From the NCBI RefSeq assembly GCF_009177095.1, contig NZ_AP021861.1, positions 806,001-870,000 on the forward strand: a stretch of 64,000 nt of DNA, read 5' to 3'. Shown here in pieces: positions 24,193 to 33,555 of the stretch. Source of the DNA: Lacipirellula parvula. GTDB lineage: Bacteria > Planctomycetota > Planctomycetia > Pirellulales > Lacipirellulaceae. Each line of letters opens with the position of its first letter. The stretch's first letter is position 1. The notes under the pieces are model-generated. The model was not told where the DNA came from, searched no databases, and saw only the letters and a list, made by a program, of their open reading frames with translations. Made by a program: the position numbers and the translations under genes.

Positions 24193-25361
24193 TCGGCAGC
24201 TTCGAACACCGGCGTCAGCATGTGACGGTCGATCCACTCGATCACCGGCACGCACACCGCGTCGCCGAAGCCGAAGAGGCCTTGGATCGTGTTCACCGGC
24301 AGTGCGTAGTCGCCGGCGCCTTGGAGTCGAGCGTATTCGCGCGGCGTCATCCACCGCATGCGCAGTTCACCGTTGATGAGGGCGAGGATGATTTGTTTCG
24401 CGCTGCCGCCGCGCGGGGTGCGCAGGCAGCCGGCGACGCCGTCGAAGCGGACTTCCATTCGCTGCTGTCCGAGACGAACGCGGCGGAACGCGGTGAGCGC
24501 CACCGGCTGGCCGCGCCTGGCGCGAAGCGCTTCGACTTGTTCGGCGTGGCGGTCGAACATCATCGCGTAGTGGCGGTCGACCTCGGCTTGCTCCCACCAT
24601 GCCTGGTCGTCGCCGAATTCGATGACGTCGCTGATCGTGAGTCGCAAGACGCTGGGGTTGCCGCAGTCGATGGTCGCCCAACCGGTGGCGGGGTCGATCG
24701 TTTCCATCGCGGCGCGAAGCCGCGCGGGCCGCAGCTTTTCTGCTGCGAGAATCGCCGCGTGCCAGGGATCGTTCGCGTCGCCGTTTTTCGAGCCCTTTGG
24801 TTTGACGACCAGCGGCGGCGATAAGAGGTCCGCTTGGTACCCGACGAGGAACATCCGCGGCCGACTCTGCGGGACGAACCACTGAGCGTCGATGATGAAG
24901 CTATCGACCCAGTAGCCGAGTGCGGCGAGCTCGTTCACGGCGGTGGCGAAGTCGCGACCGTCGTGCGAGGTGAGGAAGCCGGGGACGTTCTCCAGCAGCA
25001 CCGCGCGGGGGCGGCGCTCGGCGAGTTGCTCGATCACCTGCAAGAAACCGAACAGCGAACCCGATTGCTCGCCCGCCAAGCCTTTGCGTTTGCCGGCCAG
25101 CGACATGTCCGTACAGGGAAACGACGCCGTGGCGAGGAACGGCCGACCCGGGATGCGGGCGATCACTTCGTCGACGCGCCACACGTCGCCCTCGTGGTAG
25201 TGGGGCGACGGGCCGTAGTTGCCCTCGTACATCTGCCGTTTTTTGGCGTCGATGTCGTTGGCGTAACCGCACTGCCAGCCGCTGCGGCGTAACGCCTCGT
25301 CAACGAGGCCGATGCCAGCGAAGAACTCGCAGAAATCCTTTCCGACGGGGCCCTCTTCCAT
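24138..25361 (-). CDS. DNA (cytosine-5-)-methyltransferase
   Basis: The enzyme transfers methyl from S-adenosylmethionine to cytosine C5. From the ATG at 25361 it shows motif I (CEFFAGIGLVDEALRRSGW), motif IV SFPCTDMSLAG with the catalytic Cys, ENVPG (motif VI), QSRPRMFLVG (motif VIII) and a C-terminal GFGDAV motif X region. A longer frame to 25592 adds an Arg/Ser-rich lead and is unlikely. Paired with vsr, it is probably an orphan methylase or the relic of a restriction-modification locus; no restriction enzyme is adjacent. Its last residues derive from a repeat. The target sequence cannot be read from the protein. Confidence 0.92.
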   Translation of the reverse strand: MEEGPVGKDFCEFFAGIGLVDEALRRSGWQCGYANDIDAKKRQMYEGNYGPSPHYHEGDVWRVDEVIARIPGRPFLATASFPCTDMSLAGKRKGLAGEQSGSLFGFLQVIEQLAERRPRAVLLENVPGFLTSHDGRDFATAVNELAALGYWVDSFIIDAQWFVPQSRPRMFLVGYQADLLSPPLVVKPKGSKNGDANDPWHAAILAAEKLRPARLRAAMETIDPATGWATIDCGNPSVLRLTISDVIEFGDDQAWWEQAEVDRHYAMMFDRHAEQVEALRARRGQPVALTAFRRVRLGQQRMEVRFDGVAGCLRTPRGGSAKQIILALINGELRMRWMTPREYARLQGAGDYALPVNTIQGLFGFGDAVCVPVIEWIDRHMLTPVFEAAEGFSGQGSGFGKKPIAAS

Positions 25362-25576
25362 AAATCTCTTCTGCTTGCTGCGGCGAATGCGTAACGAATA
25401 GCGGGGCCAAGACGCTGCATTATAGGGAAATGCTTCGCGATTGCACGGGTTGCCGTCGCCAGTCGATCGGCGCGTGTGCGGCGGCAACCGCGAGGCCGAA
25501 CGTTGCCTTTCAACTTCCCCGTGCGATAACATAAACCCCGGCTTCGAGTTTTTGGCTCGCCTCAAGGATCTCGGCG

Positions 25577-27382
25577 ATGATGCGTCTCGCAAGTTTATTA
25601 ACCAGTTGTTGTCTGGTTGTTTCCTCGCTACTCACGGGCAGCGCTGCTACGGTTAACGCCACTGACGCGGGGGCGACGCGGATCAGCGACTTCACGCTCA
25701 ACGATCACGCCGGCGCCAAGCGCTCGCTCAGCGAGTGGAAAGAGAAGCCGGTCGTCGTCGTGGTCTTCCTCGGCACGGAATGTCCGCTCGCGAAGCTCTA
25801 CGGCCAGAAGCTCGGCGAGATGGAACAGCAGTTCGCCGAGCGCGGCGTGCAGTTCGTGGGCGTCAATCCGAATCAGCAAGACACGCTGCAAGAACTGGCC
25901 GGCTACGGCGTGAAGTTCGGCGTCAAGTTTCCGCTGCTGAAAGACCCCGGTGCGAAGATTGCCGCGCAGTTCGGCGCCACGCGGACGCCGGAGGCGTTTG
26001 TGCTCGATGCAGATCGCGTCGTGCGTTACCGCGGCCGGATCGACGACCAATACGGCGTCGGCGCCGCTCGCGATCGTGCAACGAAGACCGAACTTGTCGA
26101 CGCGATCGAGTCGCTGCTCGCCGACAAGCCGGTCGCCGTGGCGGAGACGCAGCCGGTGGGTTGTCTCATCGGTCGTCGCGAGGCGAAGCAAACGTCGAGC
26201 GACGTCACCTACGCGAAGCACGTCGCGCCGATGCTGCAAAATCGTTGCGTTAGCTGCCATCGCGACGGGCAGATCGCGCCGTTCACGCTGACGAAGTATG
26301 ACGACGTCGTGGCGTGGGCGGACATGTGCCTCGAGGTGATCAACGACGGCCGCATGCCGCCGTGGAGCGCGAACCCCGCGCATGGCGAGTTCCTCAACGA
26401 CGCCCGACTCACGTCGGAAGAAAAAGAACTGTTCCAAAAATGGGTCGACGCCGGGACGCCCGAGGGCGATCCGAGCGACATGCCGCCGCCGCGGGCGTTC
26501 GTCGACGGTTGGCAGCTCCCCAAGCCCGACGCGGTCTACAAGATGCCGGTTGAGTTCGAAGTCCCCGCGAACGGCACGGTGCCGTACAAGTATTTCATTT
26601 GGGATCCGGGGTTTACGGAAGACAAATGGGTGTATGGCGCCGAGGCTCGGCCGGGCAATCCGGAAGTGGTGCACCATTTGTTCCTGTTCTACATTCCCCC
26701 GGGGCAGGAAAAGCATCGCCCGCAAGATCCGCTCTACAACGCGATCGCGGCGTTCGCGCCGGGGATGCCGCCGATCGTCGGGCCGGAGAAGTACGCGGTG
26801 CGAATTCCGGCGGGCTCGAAGCTTGGTTTCCAGGTTCACTACACGCCTAACGGCAAGGCGACGACCGATCGCAGCGAAGCGGCGGTGGTCTTTTCCGATC
26901 CCAAGAAGGTTGAGAAGGAAGTTCGCGTCGCCGCGGCGATGAATTTTAAATTTTTGATTCCGCCGCATCATCCCAACTATCCGATCGCGGCGGAGAAGAC
27001 TTTCAACGAAGACACCTACCTCTACACGCTGACGCCGCATATGCACTTCCGCGGCAAGGCGTTTCGTTTCACGGCCCACTACCCCGACGGCAAGGAAGAG
27101 ATCTTGCTCGACGTGCCGCGGTACGACTTCAACTGGCAGATCGTTTACCTGCTGAAGAAGCCGAAGTTTTTGCCGGCCGGGACGGTGATGAAACTGGAGG
27201 GGCACTTCGACAACTCGGCGGACAATCCGCTGAATCCCGACCCAGCGCAGTTCGTCCGTTGGGGCGATCAGACGTGGGACGAGATGATGCTCGGCAGCAT
27301 GACGGTGAGCGCGGCGAACCAGAATTTGCAGGCCGAGCGCGAAGCGGCCGAGACGCCCGTTTCGTCCGCGGGCGGCGAGTGA
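25577..27382 (+). CDS. Exported redoxin - cytochrome c - copper monooxygenase-like fusion, 601 aa
   Basis: A signal peptide (1-28) leads into a peroxiredoxin/thioredoxin-like domain with GTECPLAKLYG (Cys near 69) and FGATRTPEAFVLD. A single heme-binding motif CVSCH lies near 223-227 with a distal Met in DGRMPPWSA. The last 280 residues resemble the C-terminal part of Cu type II ascorbate-dependent monooxygenases: HHLFLFYIPPG, HYTPNGK, TPHMHFRGKAF. This three-part architecture recurs in planctomycetes and verrucomicrobia. It should sit outside the cytoplasmic membrane and handle electron transfer; the substrate is unknown. Confidence 0.85.
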   Translation: MMRLASLLTSCCLVVSSLLTGSAATVNATDAGATRISDFTLNDHAGAKRSLSEWKEKPVVVVVFLGTECPLAKLYGQKLGEMEQQFAERGVQFVGVNPNQQDTLQELAGYGVKFGVKFPLLKDPGAKIAAQFGATRTPEAFVLDADRVVRYRGRIDDQYGVGAARDRATKTELVDAIESLLADKPVAVAETQPVGCLIGRREAKQTSSDVTYAKHVAPMLQNRCVSCHRDGQIAPFTLTKYDDVVAWADMCLEVINDGRMPPWSANPAHGEFLNDARLTSEEKELFQKWVDAGTPEGDPSDMPPPRAFVDGWQLPKPDAVYKMPVEFEVPANGTVPYKYFIWDPGFTEDKWVYGAEARPGNPEVVHHLFLFYIPPGQEKHRPQDPLYNAIAAFAPGMPPIVGPEKYAVRIPAGSKLGFQVHYTPNGKATTDRSEAAVVFSDPKKVEKEVRVAAAMNFKFLIPPHHPNYPIAAEKTFNEDTYLYTLTPHMHFRGKAFRFTAHYPDGKEEILLDVPRYDFNWQIVYLLKKPKFLPAGTVMKLEGHFDNSADNPLNPDPAQFVRWGDQTWDEMMLGSMTVSAANQNLQAEREAAETPVSSAGGE

Positions 27383-27850
27383 GTTGCATTAACGGGATAT
27401 GAGGATCGCTATTTAAGTCGCATCATTGATGCGAGACTCAACCGCGCTAGCGCACAGTCTCCCTTCGCCGACAACTAGTGATTATCGGCGAATTAGTTAA
27501 ATTGGGGCGACCTCGTAAATAATTGCGGCGTCGATATTTGCGACGCCAGTGCGCGCGACGTAACTCTTGTGAAAACCGCGAGTTAGCGGACTCGTTGCAA
27601 GAAACCGTAACGAAATCCCCAGATTCTGTGCGTAGTCGTTCAGCGCGTTTGCGCATCAAATTTTAGAAAAGGGTTGTCAGGCCCAACGTCAGCGGTTTAG
27701 GTTTGGTCCATCACAGCGATCAACTTACCTGCCTTTGACAACGTCGTTCGAGTTCATTGATCGAACCGGCGACGTTCCTACCCCCGCGATCGCCGCATAC
27801 GGCGGCATTCCCTCCGCGACGATCGTTAGTCCCCAGTGGAGATGTTTTTT
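27383..27850. other. Gene-free leader of the DUF1559 gene, 468 bp
   Basis: The stretch is noticeably AT-richer than flanking genes around 27400-27670 and has no convincing coding frame. It must carry the promoter and a long 5' leader for the following gene. I recognised no known riboswitch. Confidence 0.4.
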
Positions 27851-28825
27851 ATGGCAAGCCGACGAAACAATCGCATGGCCCGCGGTTTCACGCTTGTGGA
27901 ACTCTTGGTGGTGATCGCCATCATTGGCATGCTGGTCGCCCTGCTGTTGCCGGCCGTCCAAGCGGCGCGTGAAGCCGCTCGACGCAACTCATGCGTCAAC
28001 AACATGAAGCAGATCGGTCTGGCCGTGCAGACCCATCACGACGTGAAGAAGCAGTTCCCAATGGGCCGCGACGGCACCGTGCAAACGGCGACTTCTTGGG
28101 CCTTCCAACTGCTGCCGTACCTTGAGAAGGCGAACATCTATCAATCGCTCAACAAGCTCAAGAAGGTCACAGACGACTTGAACTCGACCGCCATGCGGAC
28201 GCCCGTCGAAACCTTTGCTTGCCCGAGCCGTCGCACGGCCGCGGCTGATCGTGATTTCGACAACAACGACGCTCCGCCGGAGCCGCAGCACCGCGCCGCC
28301 GCCGCTTTGGGCGACTACGCCGCCGTGGCCGGGCTCGACTTCATGAACGGCGTCATTGGCGTCGGCGTGAACGGTCCTGACAGCGATCTGCGTCCCGACC
28401 TCCGTCCCGAGTCGAACGAGAGCGGCGCCATCTACAGCTACTCAAAGGTTCGCGCGAAGGACGTCACCGACGGCCTGTCGAACACGCTCGGCATCGGCGA
28501 GAAGCACAAGCCGCAAGTGCCGACGAACAACAACCCCGACATGCTGCACTACGAGCAAGGCGACAACGCCTTCCTCGCCGGCGATTCGCCGAAGACGATC
28601 TTCGCCGGCACCCGCTTCGGCGCCCCGGGCAGCACCGTCTCGGGCATCGCGCAAGGCCCCGACGACGGCGCCAACACGAAGTTCGGCAGCGAGCACAACG
28701 GCCTCACCCACTTCGTCTTCCTCGACGGGCATGTCCGCGGGCTGAAGAACGAAGTCGACTATCAAGTCTTCAACGCGGCCGGCACAATCGGCGGCGACGA
28801 AGTCGTGCCGGATGATGCGCTGTAG
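27851..28825 (+). CDS. DUF1559 pilin-like protein (H-X9-DG)
   Basis: After a short basic leader the protein has the type IV pilin/pseudopilin N-terminal methylation motif GFTLVELLVVIAIIGMLVALLLPAVQAAREAARR. It then has the DUF1559 domain, ending with an H-x9-DG box (HNGLTHFVFLDGHV). Prepilin peptidase would cut before Phe-Thr. Planctomycetes carry many paralogues, probably surface or periplasmic fibre-like proteins of unknown role. The ATG at 27851 follows GGAG at 27838-27841; an earlier GTG at 27836 overlaps that site and is less likely. A perfect terminator follows. Confidence 0.9.
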   Translation: MASRRNNRMARGFTLVELLVVIAIIGMLVALLLPAVQAAREAARRNSCVNNMKQIGLAVQTHHDVKKQFPMGRDGTVQTATSWAFQLLPYLEKANIYQSLNKLKKVTDDLNSTAMRTPVETFACPSRRTAAADRDFDNNDAPPEPQHRAAAALGDYAAVAGLDFMNGVIGVGVNGPDSDLRPDLRPESNESGAIYSYSKVRAKDVTDGLSNTLGIGEKHKPQVPTNNNPDMLHYEQGDNAFLAGDSPKTIFAGTRFGAPGSTVSGIAQGPDDGANTKFGSEHNGLTHFVFLDGHVRGLKNEVDYQVFNAAGTIGGDEVVPDDAL

Positions 28826-28860
28826 GTTTTCGTATCGCTACATTTGCGATCGCATGTGAC

Positions 28861-28896
28861 GAGTCGCCGATGCTTTGCATCGGCGACTCTTTTTTG
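28861..28896 (+). terminator. Rho-independent terminator of the DUF1559 gene
   Basis: GAGTCGCCGATG pairs perfectly with CATCGGCGACTC across CTTTG and is followed by TTTTTT. It lies 35 bp after the stop at 28825. Confidence 0.92.
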
Positions 28897-28968
28897 CTGG
28901 TTGCTTAAATTTCGCTATCACTTTTCCTTGTCACTTTTCCTTGCGGGGCTCAAGTATATAGCGGCTAA

Positions 28969-29172
28969 CAGCCCCCAAAGGGGCGGCATGATGTAGCCAG
29001 GGGCGTTAGCCCCTGGTAGGAAGCGTCGCGATGATCTAGAGCCCCGTTAGGGGCGACACCGCTCCCAATTATTCACACGAGGAGTGTCGCCCCTAACGGG
29101 GCTGAAAAGACTGTTCAGTTCTGGAACCAGGGGCTTGCGCCCCTGGCTACATTACTCAGCCCCTCCAGGGCC
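28969..29172. repeat. Nested inverted-repeat element, AGCCAGGGGC family, copy 2
   Basis: Same layered architecture as 13469-13670: TGTAGCCAGGGGC / GCCCCTGGCTACA arms, and a centre of AGCCCCGTTAGGGGCGACAC facing GTGTCGCCCCTAACGGGGCT. It occupies the 470-bp gap between the DUF1559 terminator and the RNase Z-like gene. Confidence 0.8.
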
Positions 29173-29297
29173 AGCACAGTCAGCTATTCACGCCGATCGA
29201 CGGCGCATTGCCTAGAGGAGAGCAACTCTGTCGCACGCTTAAACCACTCCTCTCTAACCTTCTCCCTCATGGGGAGGAGAACTTAGGATTTGGTTAT

Positions 29298-30137
29298 TTA
29301 GAGCCACAGCATCAGCCGGCCGTCGAGCATGTCTGGCAGCGCCTTGCGCACCATCCGCTCTACCGACGAGGCGCCGTAGCGGGTGCTGAGGTGCGCGGCG
29401 ATCACGAGTTCGTTTTTGAACTGGTCTTTGCGGTCGACGAAATCGTCGAGGTGCATGTGGCCGAACTTGTGGATCTTTTCTTTGCGGTGTTCGGGCGAGA
29501 CGAACGTCATTTCGCAAATGAGGATCTTCGCCTCGTACATCGCGGGGCAGGCGTCGAGGCCGGCGGGGGCCGTGTCGCCGACGTAAGCGACGAGCGGTTG
29601 GCGGACTTCTTCGGTCACGGCGGCGCCCGACATGCGGAGGTCGCGGATTTGGTCGCCGCTCAGATCGCGGTACTCCGACTTCAGCTTGTTGCGGCGATCC
29701 CACACGACGTATCCGAGCGACGGCACAGTGTGCTTGGTCGCGCTCACGGTGACGACGAGTTCGCGCGAGAGTTCGATCTCGTCGCCCGGCACGAGCGGGC
29801 GGAGGTCGCATGGCATGCGGCCGCGATCGAGGCGGACGAAGTTCTTGAGGATCTCCTGCACCGGTGCGATCGTTTCCTGCGGCAGGTAGATGACCGGCGG
29901 CTCCATCTTCATCATCCGCCGCCGGGCGACGTATACCGGCAGCGCGGCGATATGGTCGAGATGGCCGTGGCTGACGAACCACGTTTCGGTCCCCATGAAC
30001 CCCCATGGTTGGGCGCCGAGGTCGAAGCCGATGCTCAGTTCCGGTAGCCGCCAGTAGCTTTGCACGGCCGCCCGCGAGTAGCCCTCGATGGTGAGCGGGC
30101 CATGTTGAATCGTTTTGACGGGGGCGTTTTCGACCAT
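29298..30137 (-). CDS. MBL-fold hydrolase, ribonuclease Z-like, 279 aa
   Basis: From the ATG at 30137 the protein has the metallo-beta-lactamase core of short tRNase Z enzymes. It carries [17 protein letters not shown] (HxHxDH), a strand with [22 protein letters not shown] (metal Asp) and FGHMHLDD. It lacks the poly-basic arm I can recognise in canonical RNase Z, so tRNA 3' processing is likely but not certain. Two longer frames over this region have poor N-terminal composition and are rejected. Confidence 0.8.
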   Translation of the reverse strand: MVENAPVKTIQHGPLTIEGYSRAAVQSYWRLPELSIGFDLGAQPWGFMGTETWFVSHGHLDHIAALPVYVARRRMMKMEPPVIYLPQETIAPVQEILKNFVRLDRGRMPCDLRPLVPGDEIELSRELVVTVSATKHTVPSLGYVVWDRRNKLKSEYRDLSGDQIRDLRMSGAAVTEEVRQPLVAYVGDTAPAGLDACPAMYEAKILICEMTFVSPEHRKEKIHKFGHMHLDDFVDRKDQFKNELVIAAHLSTRYGASSVERMVRKALPDMLDGRLMLWL

Positions 30138-30572
30138 CGAACCGAGCGGTAAAGGCAGGGATGCGGCAGCGGCGGGGACTACCCAATGTAGAGGTAGAGG
30201 GGGCTGGGCGAAAGGATGTTCACTTGGGCGATTGGGAATCGACGCCGCAGAGTTTTTACCACGACTGCACGGCGACCACGACGGCACGGCGACCACGACG
30301 GAATGCAGAGAAGGGGAAGAGCCCGCGAATGACGCGGATGTGCGCGAGTGAGGAGTTGGTCACTGTGAACGATTGCTACATGCTCGTCGCTTGGGATTCC
30401 AGGCGGCGCTCTCATTCAGTAGTAAATCTCACGAAGAAATGTGTGGCTCCCTCCCCCTTGAGGGGAGGGCTGGGGAGGGGGTGGAACGCTGGTACCAGCT
30501 TCTTTCACCCCTCCCTAACCCTCCCCCTCAAGGGGAGGGGACCTCAGGGTTATATTTTCCGGTTGGTTGGCG
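30138..30572. other. Gene-free stretch containing a CTCCCC-family repeat
   Basis: Apart from the repeat at 30443-30549, nothing recognisable was found. Possible frames are Arg/Gly-rich. It includes the promoter of the MBL-fold gene and the downstream end of scpA. Confidence 0.35.
30443..30549 (+). repeat. Dispersed approx. 107-bp repeat, CTCCCC family, copy 2
   Basis: Reads GGCTCCCTCCCCCTTGAGG ... CTGGTACCAGCTTC ... CTCAAGGGGAGGGGACC. It matches the reverse complement of 14643-14750 with scattered differences. It lies 23 bp from the scpA stop. Confidence 0.8.
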
Positions 30573-31313
30573 TCACGCCGCCGCTTCTGTAGCGATTGGC
30601 TGCGGAGCCAGCACCCAGATTTCGCCGAACAGTTCTTCCTGCTCGACGCAGGCATGATGGTGGCGGATCAACTCCAGCACCGCGAGGAACAGCCCCACCA
30701 TTCGCGAGCGGTGCATCCCAGGTTCGAAGAAGTCGGTGAAGAGAATCCGCCCTTCGGTCGCCAGCCGTTCTTTGATCCGCTCCATGTGGACTTCGATCGG
30801 CGTGTCGTCGTAGCGGATCTTCGTTGCGACTTCGACGCTCTTCTGCTTGATGACGCGGCTGAACGCGCTCACCAAGTCCCATAGCTCGACTTCGTGGATC
30901 GGCTGATCTGCCGGATCTTGCGACGCCTCGCTGAGGTCGTCGGCGCGGCGCTCGTAGCGGAGTTGCCACTGCCGGGCCCGTTCTTCGAGCTGGTTAGCGG
31001 CTTCCTTATATCGTTTGTATTCGAGCAGCCGAGTGACGAGCTCTTGCCGCGGGTCGTCGACCGTCTCTTCCTCGATTTCCTCATGCCGCGGCAACATCAG
31101 CCGCGACTTGATTTCCATCAGCTGCGTCGCCATTTCGAGAAAATCGCCGACGGCGTCGACGTCGATGACCTCGATCACCGCGAGGATCTCCAGGTACTGC
31201 TCCGCGACCCGGGCGATCGGGATCTGCAGCACCTCCAGCTCGTGCTTTTTCACGAGGTAGAGGAGCAGATCCAACGGACCGGCGAACATGTCGAGTTGAA
31301 CGCGGAAACGCAT
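30573..31313 (-). CDS. scpA: Segregation and condensation protein A
   Basis: ScpA is the kleisin of the bacterial SMC complex and bridges the SMC heads with ScpB. The 246-residue sequence starts with the conserved FAGPLDLLLYLVKKHELEVLQIPIA segment and has DFLEMATQLMEIKSRLMLP in the N-terminal SMC-binding helices. It ends with the winged-helix part (FTDFFEPGMHRSRMVGLFLAVLELIRHH). The gene stands alone; scpB is not next to it in this window. It is divergent from the HIT gene. Confidence 0.95.
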   Translation of the reverse strand: MRFRVQLDMFAGPLDLLLYLVKKHELEVLQIPIARVAEQYLEILAVIEVIDVDAVGDFLEMATQLMEIKSRLMLPRHEEIEEETVDDPRQELVTRLLEYKRYKEAANQLEERARQWQLRYERRADDLSEASQDPADQPIHEVELWDLVSAFSRVIKQKSVEVATKIRYDDTPIEVHMERIKERLATEGRILFTDFFEPGMHRSRMVGLFLAVLELIRHHHACVEQEELFGEIWVLAPQPIATEAAA

Positions 31314-31461
31314 CGGGATACAACAGAGGCGGGGCGGGCATTAGCTGGCGCCGCGGATTATGGTGAGAACCGGGCCGCGCGACCAGAGCATCGAGACTCT
31401 AGCTAGCAGGCGAGTTCTCAGCGGCAATTTGCCGCCCGCGGGCGTTCGCCGGATCGAGACA

Positions 31462-32004
31462 ATGGACGAACAACGCCTTTGGGCCCCTTGGCGAATGAAC
31501 TACATCGCCGGTGCGAGGGGCGTCGAACCGACCCCGCTGGAGCCGATCGCCTGGCTCCCCGGCGCCGAGCCGACCTGTTTCATCTGCAAGGCGGCCGCCG
31601 CCTACGCTGACGAACGGGCGGCCCGTCAGCAGAACCTCGTGCTTGAGGTGAGTAATCACACGATTACGCTGCTGAATCTCTACCCGTACAACAACGGCCA
31701 TCTGCTTGTTTCGCCGCGGCGACATGTGGGCGAGTTCGGCGACCTGACCGATGCCGAGCATCTCGAGGCGATCCAGTCGCTGGTCCGCTACACGCAGCGC
31801 TATCGCGAGGTGATCAATGCCGAGGGATTTAATATTGGGTTGAACCTCGGCCGGCCGGCGGGGGCTGGCGTGCCGGGGCATTTGCATTGGCACTTGGTGC
31901 CGCGGTGGAACGGCGACAACAACTTCATGCCGGTGACGGGCGACTCGCGGGTGATTTCGCAGTCGCTGCGGGAGCTGTGGGAAGCTCTCACGAAGTCGCA
32001 TTGA
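31462..32004 (+). CDS. HIT-family nucleotide phosphohydrolase/phosphorylase, 180 aa
   Basis: The ATG at 31462 gives MDEQRLWAPWRMNYI, the usual start of the Ap4A-phosphorylase-like HIT group. A CFICK cysteine pair near residue 35 and the catalytic HIT triad HLHWH near residue 141 are present. These enzymes split dinucleoside polyphosphates or nucleotidyl-X substrates. The longer open frame from 31360 adds residues without conserved features. It shares a short divergent promoter region with scpA. Confidence 0.88.
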   Translation: MDEQRLWAPWRMNYIAGARGVEPTPLEPIAWLPGAEPTCFICKAAAAYADERAARQQNLVLEVSNHTITLLNLYPYNNGHLLVSPRRHVGEFGDLTDAEHLEAIQSLVRYTQRYREVINAEGFNIGLNLGRPAGAGVPGHLHWHLVPRWNGDNNFMPVTGDSRVISQSLRELWEALTKSH

Positions 32005-32200
32005 GGATTTCCCCTCCCTGGCAGGGAGGGGCTAGGGGAGGGATTCCCGACGTGTCCGTGACGCAGCGGCGTGAACTTCACTCAGCGTTGGGAACTTCGT
32101 GACGCAACAGCTTCGGGCCGTTTTTATGGATCGCTCCGGCGGCTCGTTGAGCCGCGGCTACTTCGGCGATGCTCGAAAGTTTGAGCTACGTTAGAATGGC

Positions 32201-33349
32201 TTGATTCTTGCTTCCCGCCCCTTCCGATTCAGTGCTTTCGTGGAAACCGATTCCGCTTCCGACCCCGACGCCCGCCTTGCTCCTTACGCGATGCATGGCC
32301 GCGACACGGCTGGGCGCGTGCACGACGAACCGACGCACGCCTACCGCAGCCCTTACCAACGCGATCGCGATCGTATCGTCCACTCAAGTGCGTTTCGCCG
32401 ACTGGCTCACAAGACGCAAGTCTTTACCGGCACGATGGGCGATTACCATCGCTCGCGGCTAACGCACACGTTGGAAGTGGCGTCGATTGCCCGCACCGTC
32501 GGCCGCACGCTGGGGCTCAACGAAGACCTGATCGAAGCGCTCGCGCTGGCGCACGATATTGGCCACCCGCCGTTCGGTCACGCTGGGGAAGACATCCTCA
32601 ACGAATGTTTGGCGGAGCATGGCGGGTTCAATCACAACCGCCAGGCGCTACGGATCTTCGAAGTGCTGGAGACGCGCTACCCCGACTTCCCGGGGCTCAA
32701 TCTCTCGCGCGAGATTCTCGCCGGTCAGCAATCGCGGAGCGACAAACTGCGACCCGTCGACGCCGGCGGGCGGCTGCTTGAGGTGCAAGCCGTCGACTCC
32801 GCTGACAGCATTGCGTACAACGCTCACGACGCCGACGACGCCGTGGAGCTGGGCATGATCGACGTCAACGAACTCGACGCGTCATCGATTTGGCGATTGG
32901 CTTCCGTCAATGCACGACGCCGTTACGCGAATCTCGACGCTCACCAGTTCCGTCGCGCAGCGGTGCACGAGTTGCTCGACCTGTTCATCGGCGATCTCAT
33001 CAAAGCGTCGCGTCAGCGGCTCGCCGAAGTGAATCCCTCGAACGCGCTGCTTGCCGCGTTTCAGCCGCACGCGCTCATTGCCTCGTCGCCGGAGCTCGCC
33101 GAGCAGAAGATGGAGCTGCAGCGGCTGTTGTTCGAGCGCGTGTACCGCCACCCGATCGTGCTCGACCAACGCGCCAGAGCTGGCGCGGCGCTGCGCGAGA
33201 TGTTCGCTCAGTACGTTGCCGACCCCGCTCCCCTGCCCCGCCGGTTCCTCGCAATCGCCGAGTCCGAAGGGGTCCACCGGGCGGTCGGCGACTATCTCGC
33301 CTGCATGACAGACCATGCGGCGCTCGAGGAGCATTCCCGAGGAATCTGA
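32201..33349 (+). CDS. dgt: Deoxyguanosinetriphosphate triphosphohydrolase-like protein
   Basis: An HD-domain dNTP triphosphohydrolase. It has RSPYQRDRDRIVHSSAFRRLAHKTQV near residues 48-73, SRLTHTLEVASIAR with the first metal His, ALAHDIGHPPFGHAGE with the HD pair, and GGFNHNRQALRI. It converts dNTP to deoxynucleoside plus tripolyphosphate, controlling dNTP pools. The TTG at 32201 is the longest start; a GTG at 32240 in the same frame is plausible. Its length of about 370-380 residues is typical of the short dGTPase group. Confidence 0.9.
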   Translation: MILASRPFRFSAFVETDSASDPDARLAPYAMHGRDTAGRVHDEPTHAYRSPYQRDRDRIVHSSAFRRLAHKTQVFTGTMGDYHRSRLTHTLEVASIARTVGRTLGLNEDLIEALALAHDIGHPPFGHAGEDILNECLAEHGGFNHNRQALRIFEVLETRYPDFPGLNLSREILAGQQSRSDKLRPVDAGGRLLEVQAVDSADSIAYNAHDADDAVELGMIDVNELDASSIWRLASVNARRRYANLDAHQFRRAAVHELLDLFIGDLIKASRQRLAEVNPSNALLAAFQPHALIASSPELAEQKMELQRLLFERVYRHPIVLDQRARAGAALREMFAQYVADPAPLPRRFLAIAESEGVHRAVGDYLACMTDHAALEEHSRGI

Positions 33350-33555
33350 TCGATATCCCCTCCTGGTCGGCGTAATCCCACCTTTCGGCGGCCCGCCGAG
33401 GCGTCGGAAGTTGGGTTCTGCTAATTGGTTCCGCCATCTGGGGGTGGTAGAATCGAGTTTTCGGGGGATACATATTTTAAGGCACGCGCCGCACCATCAT
33501 CGCCTGTGCGACGGTCCCCTCGTGCGCCATCATCCCGCCTTCAGCCGAAATTTTT

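Noticed and set aside
24100-25361. Complete restriction-modification system at the methyltransferase
   Set aside because: Only the methylase and vsr are present; neighbouring genes are unrelated, so no restriction enzyme can be claimed.
29254-30186. 310-codon minus-strand frame over the RNase Z-like gene
   Set aside because: The alternative frame holds the conserved HGHLDH motif; this one is Arg/Pro-rich.
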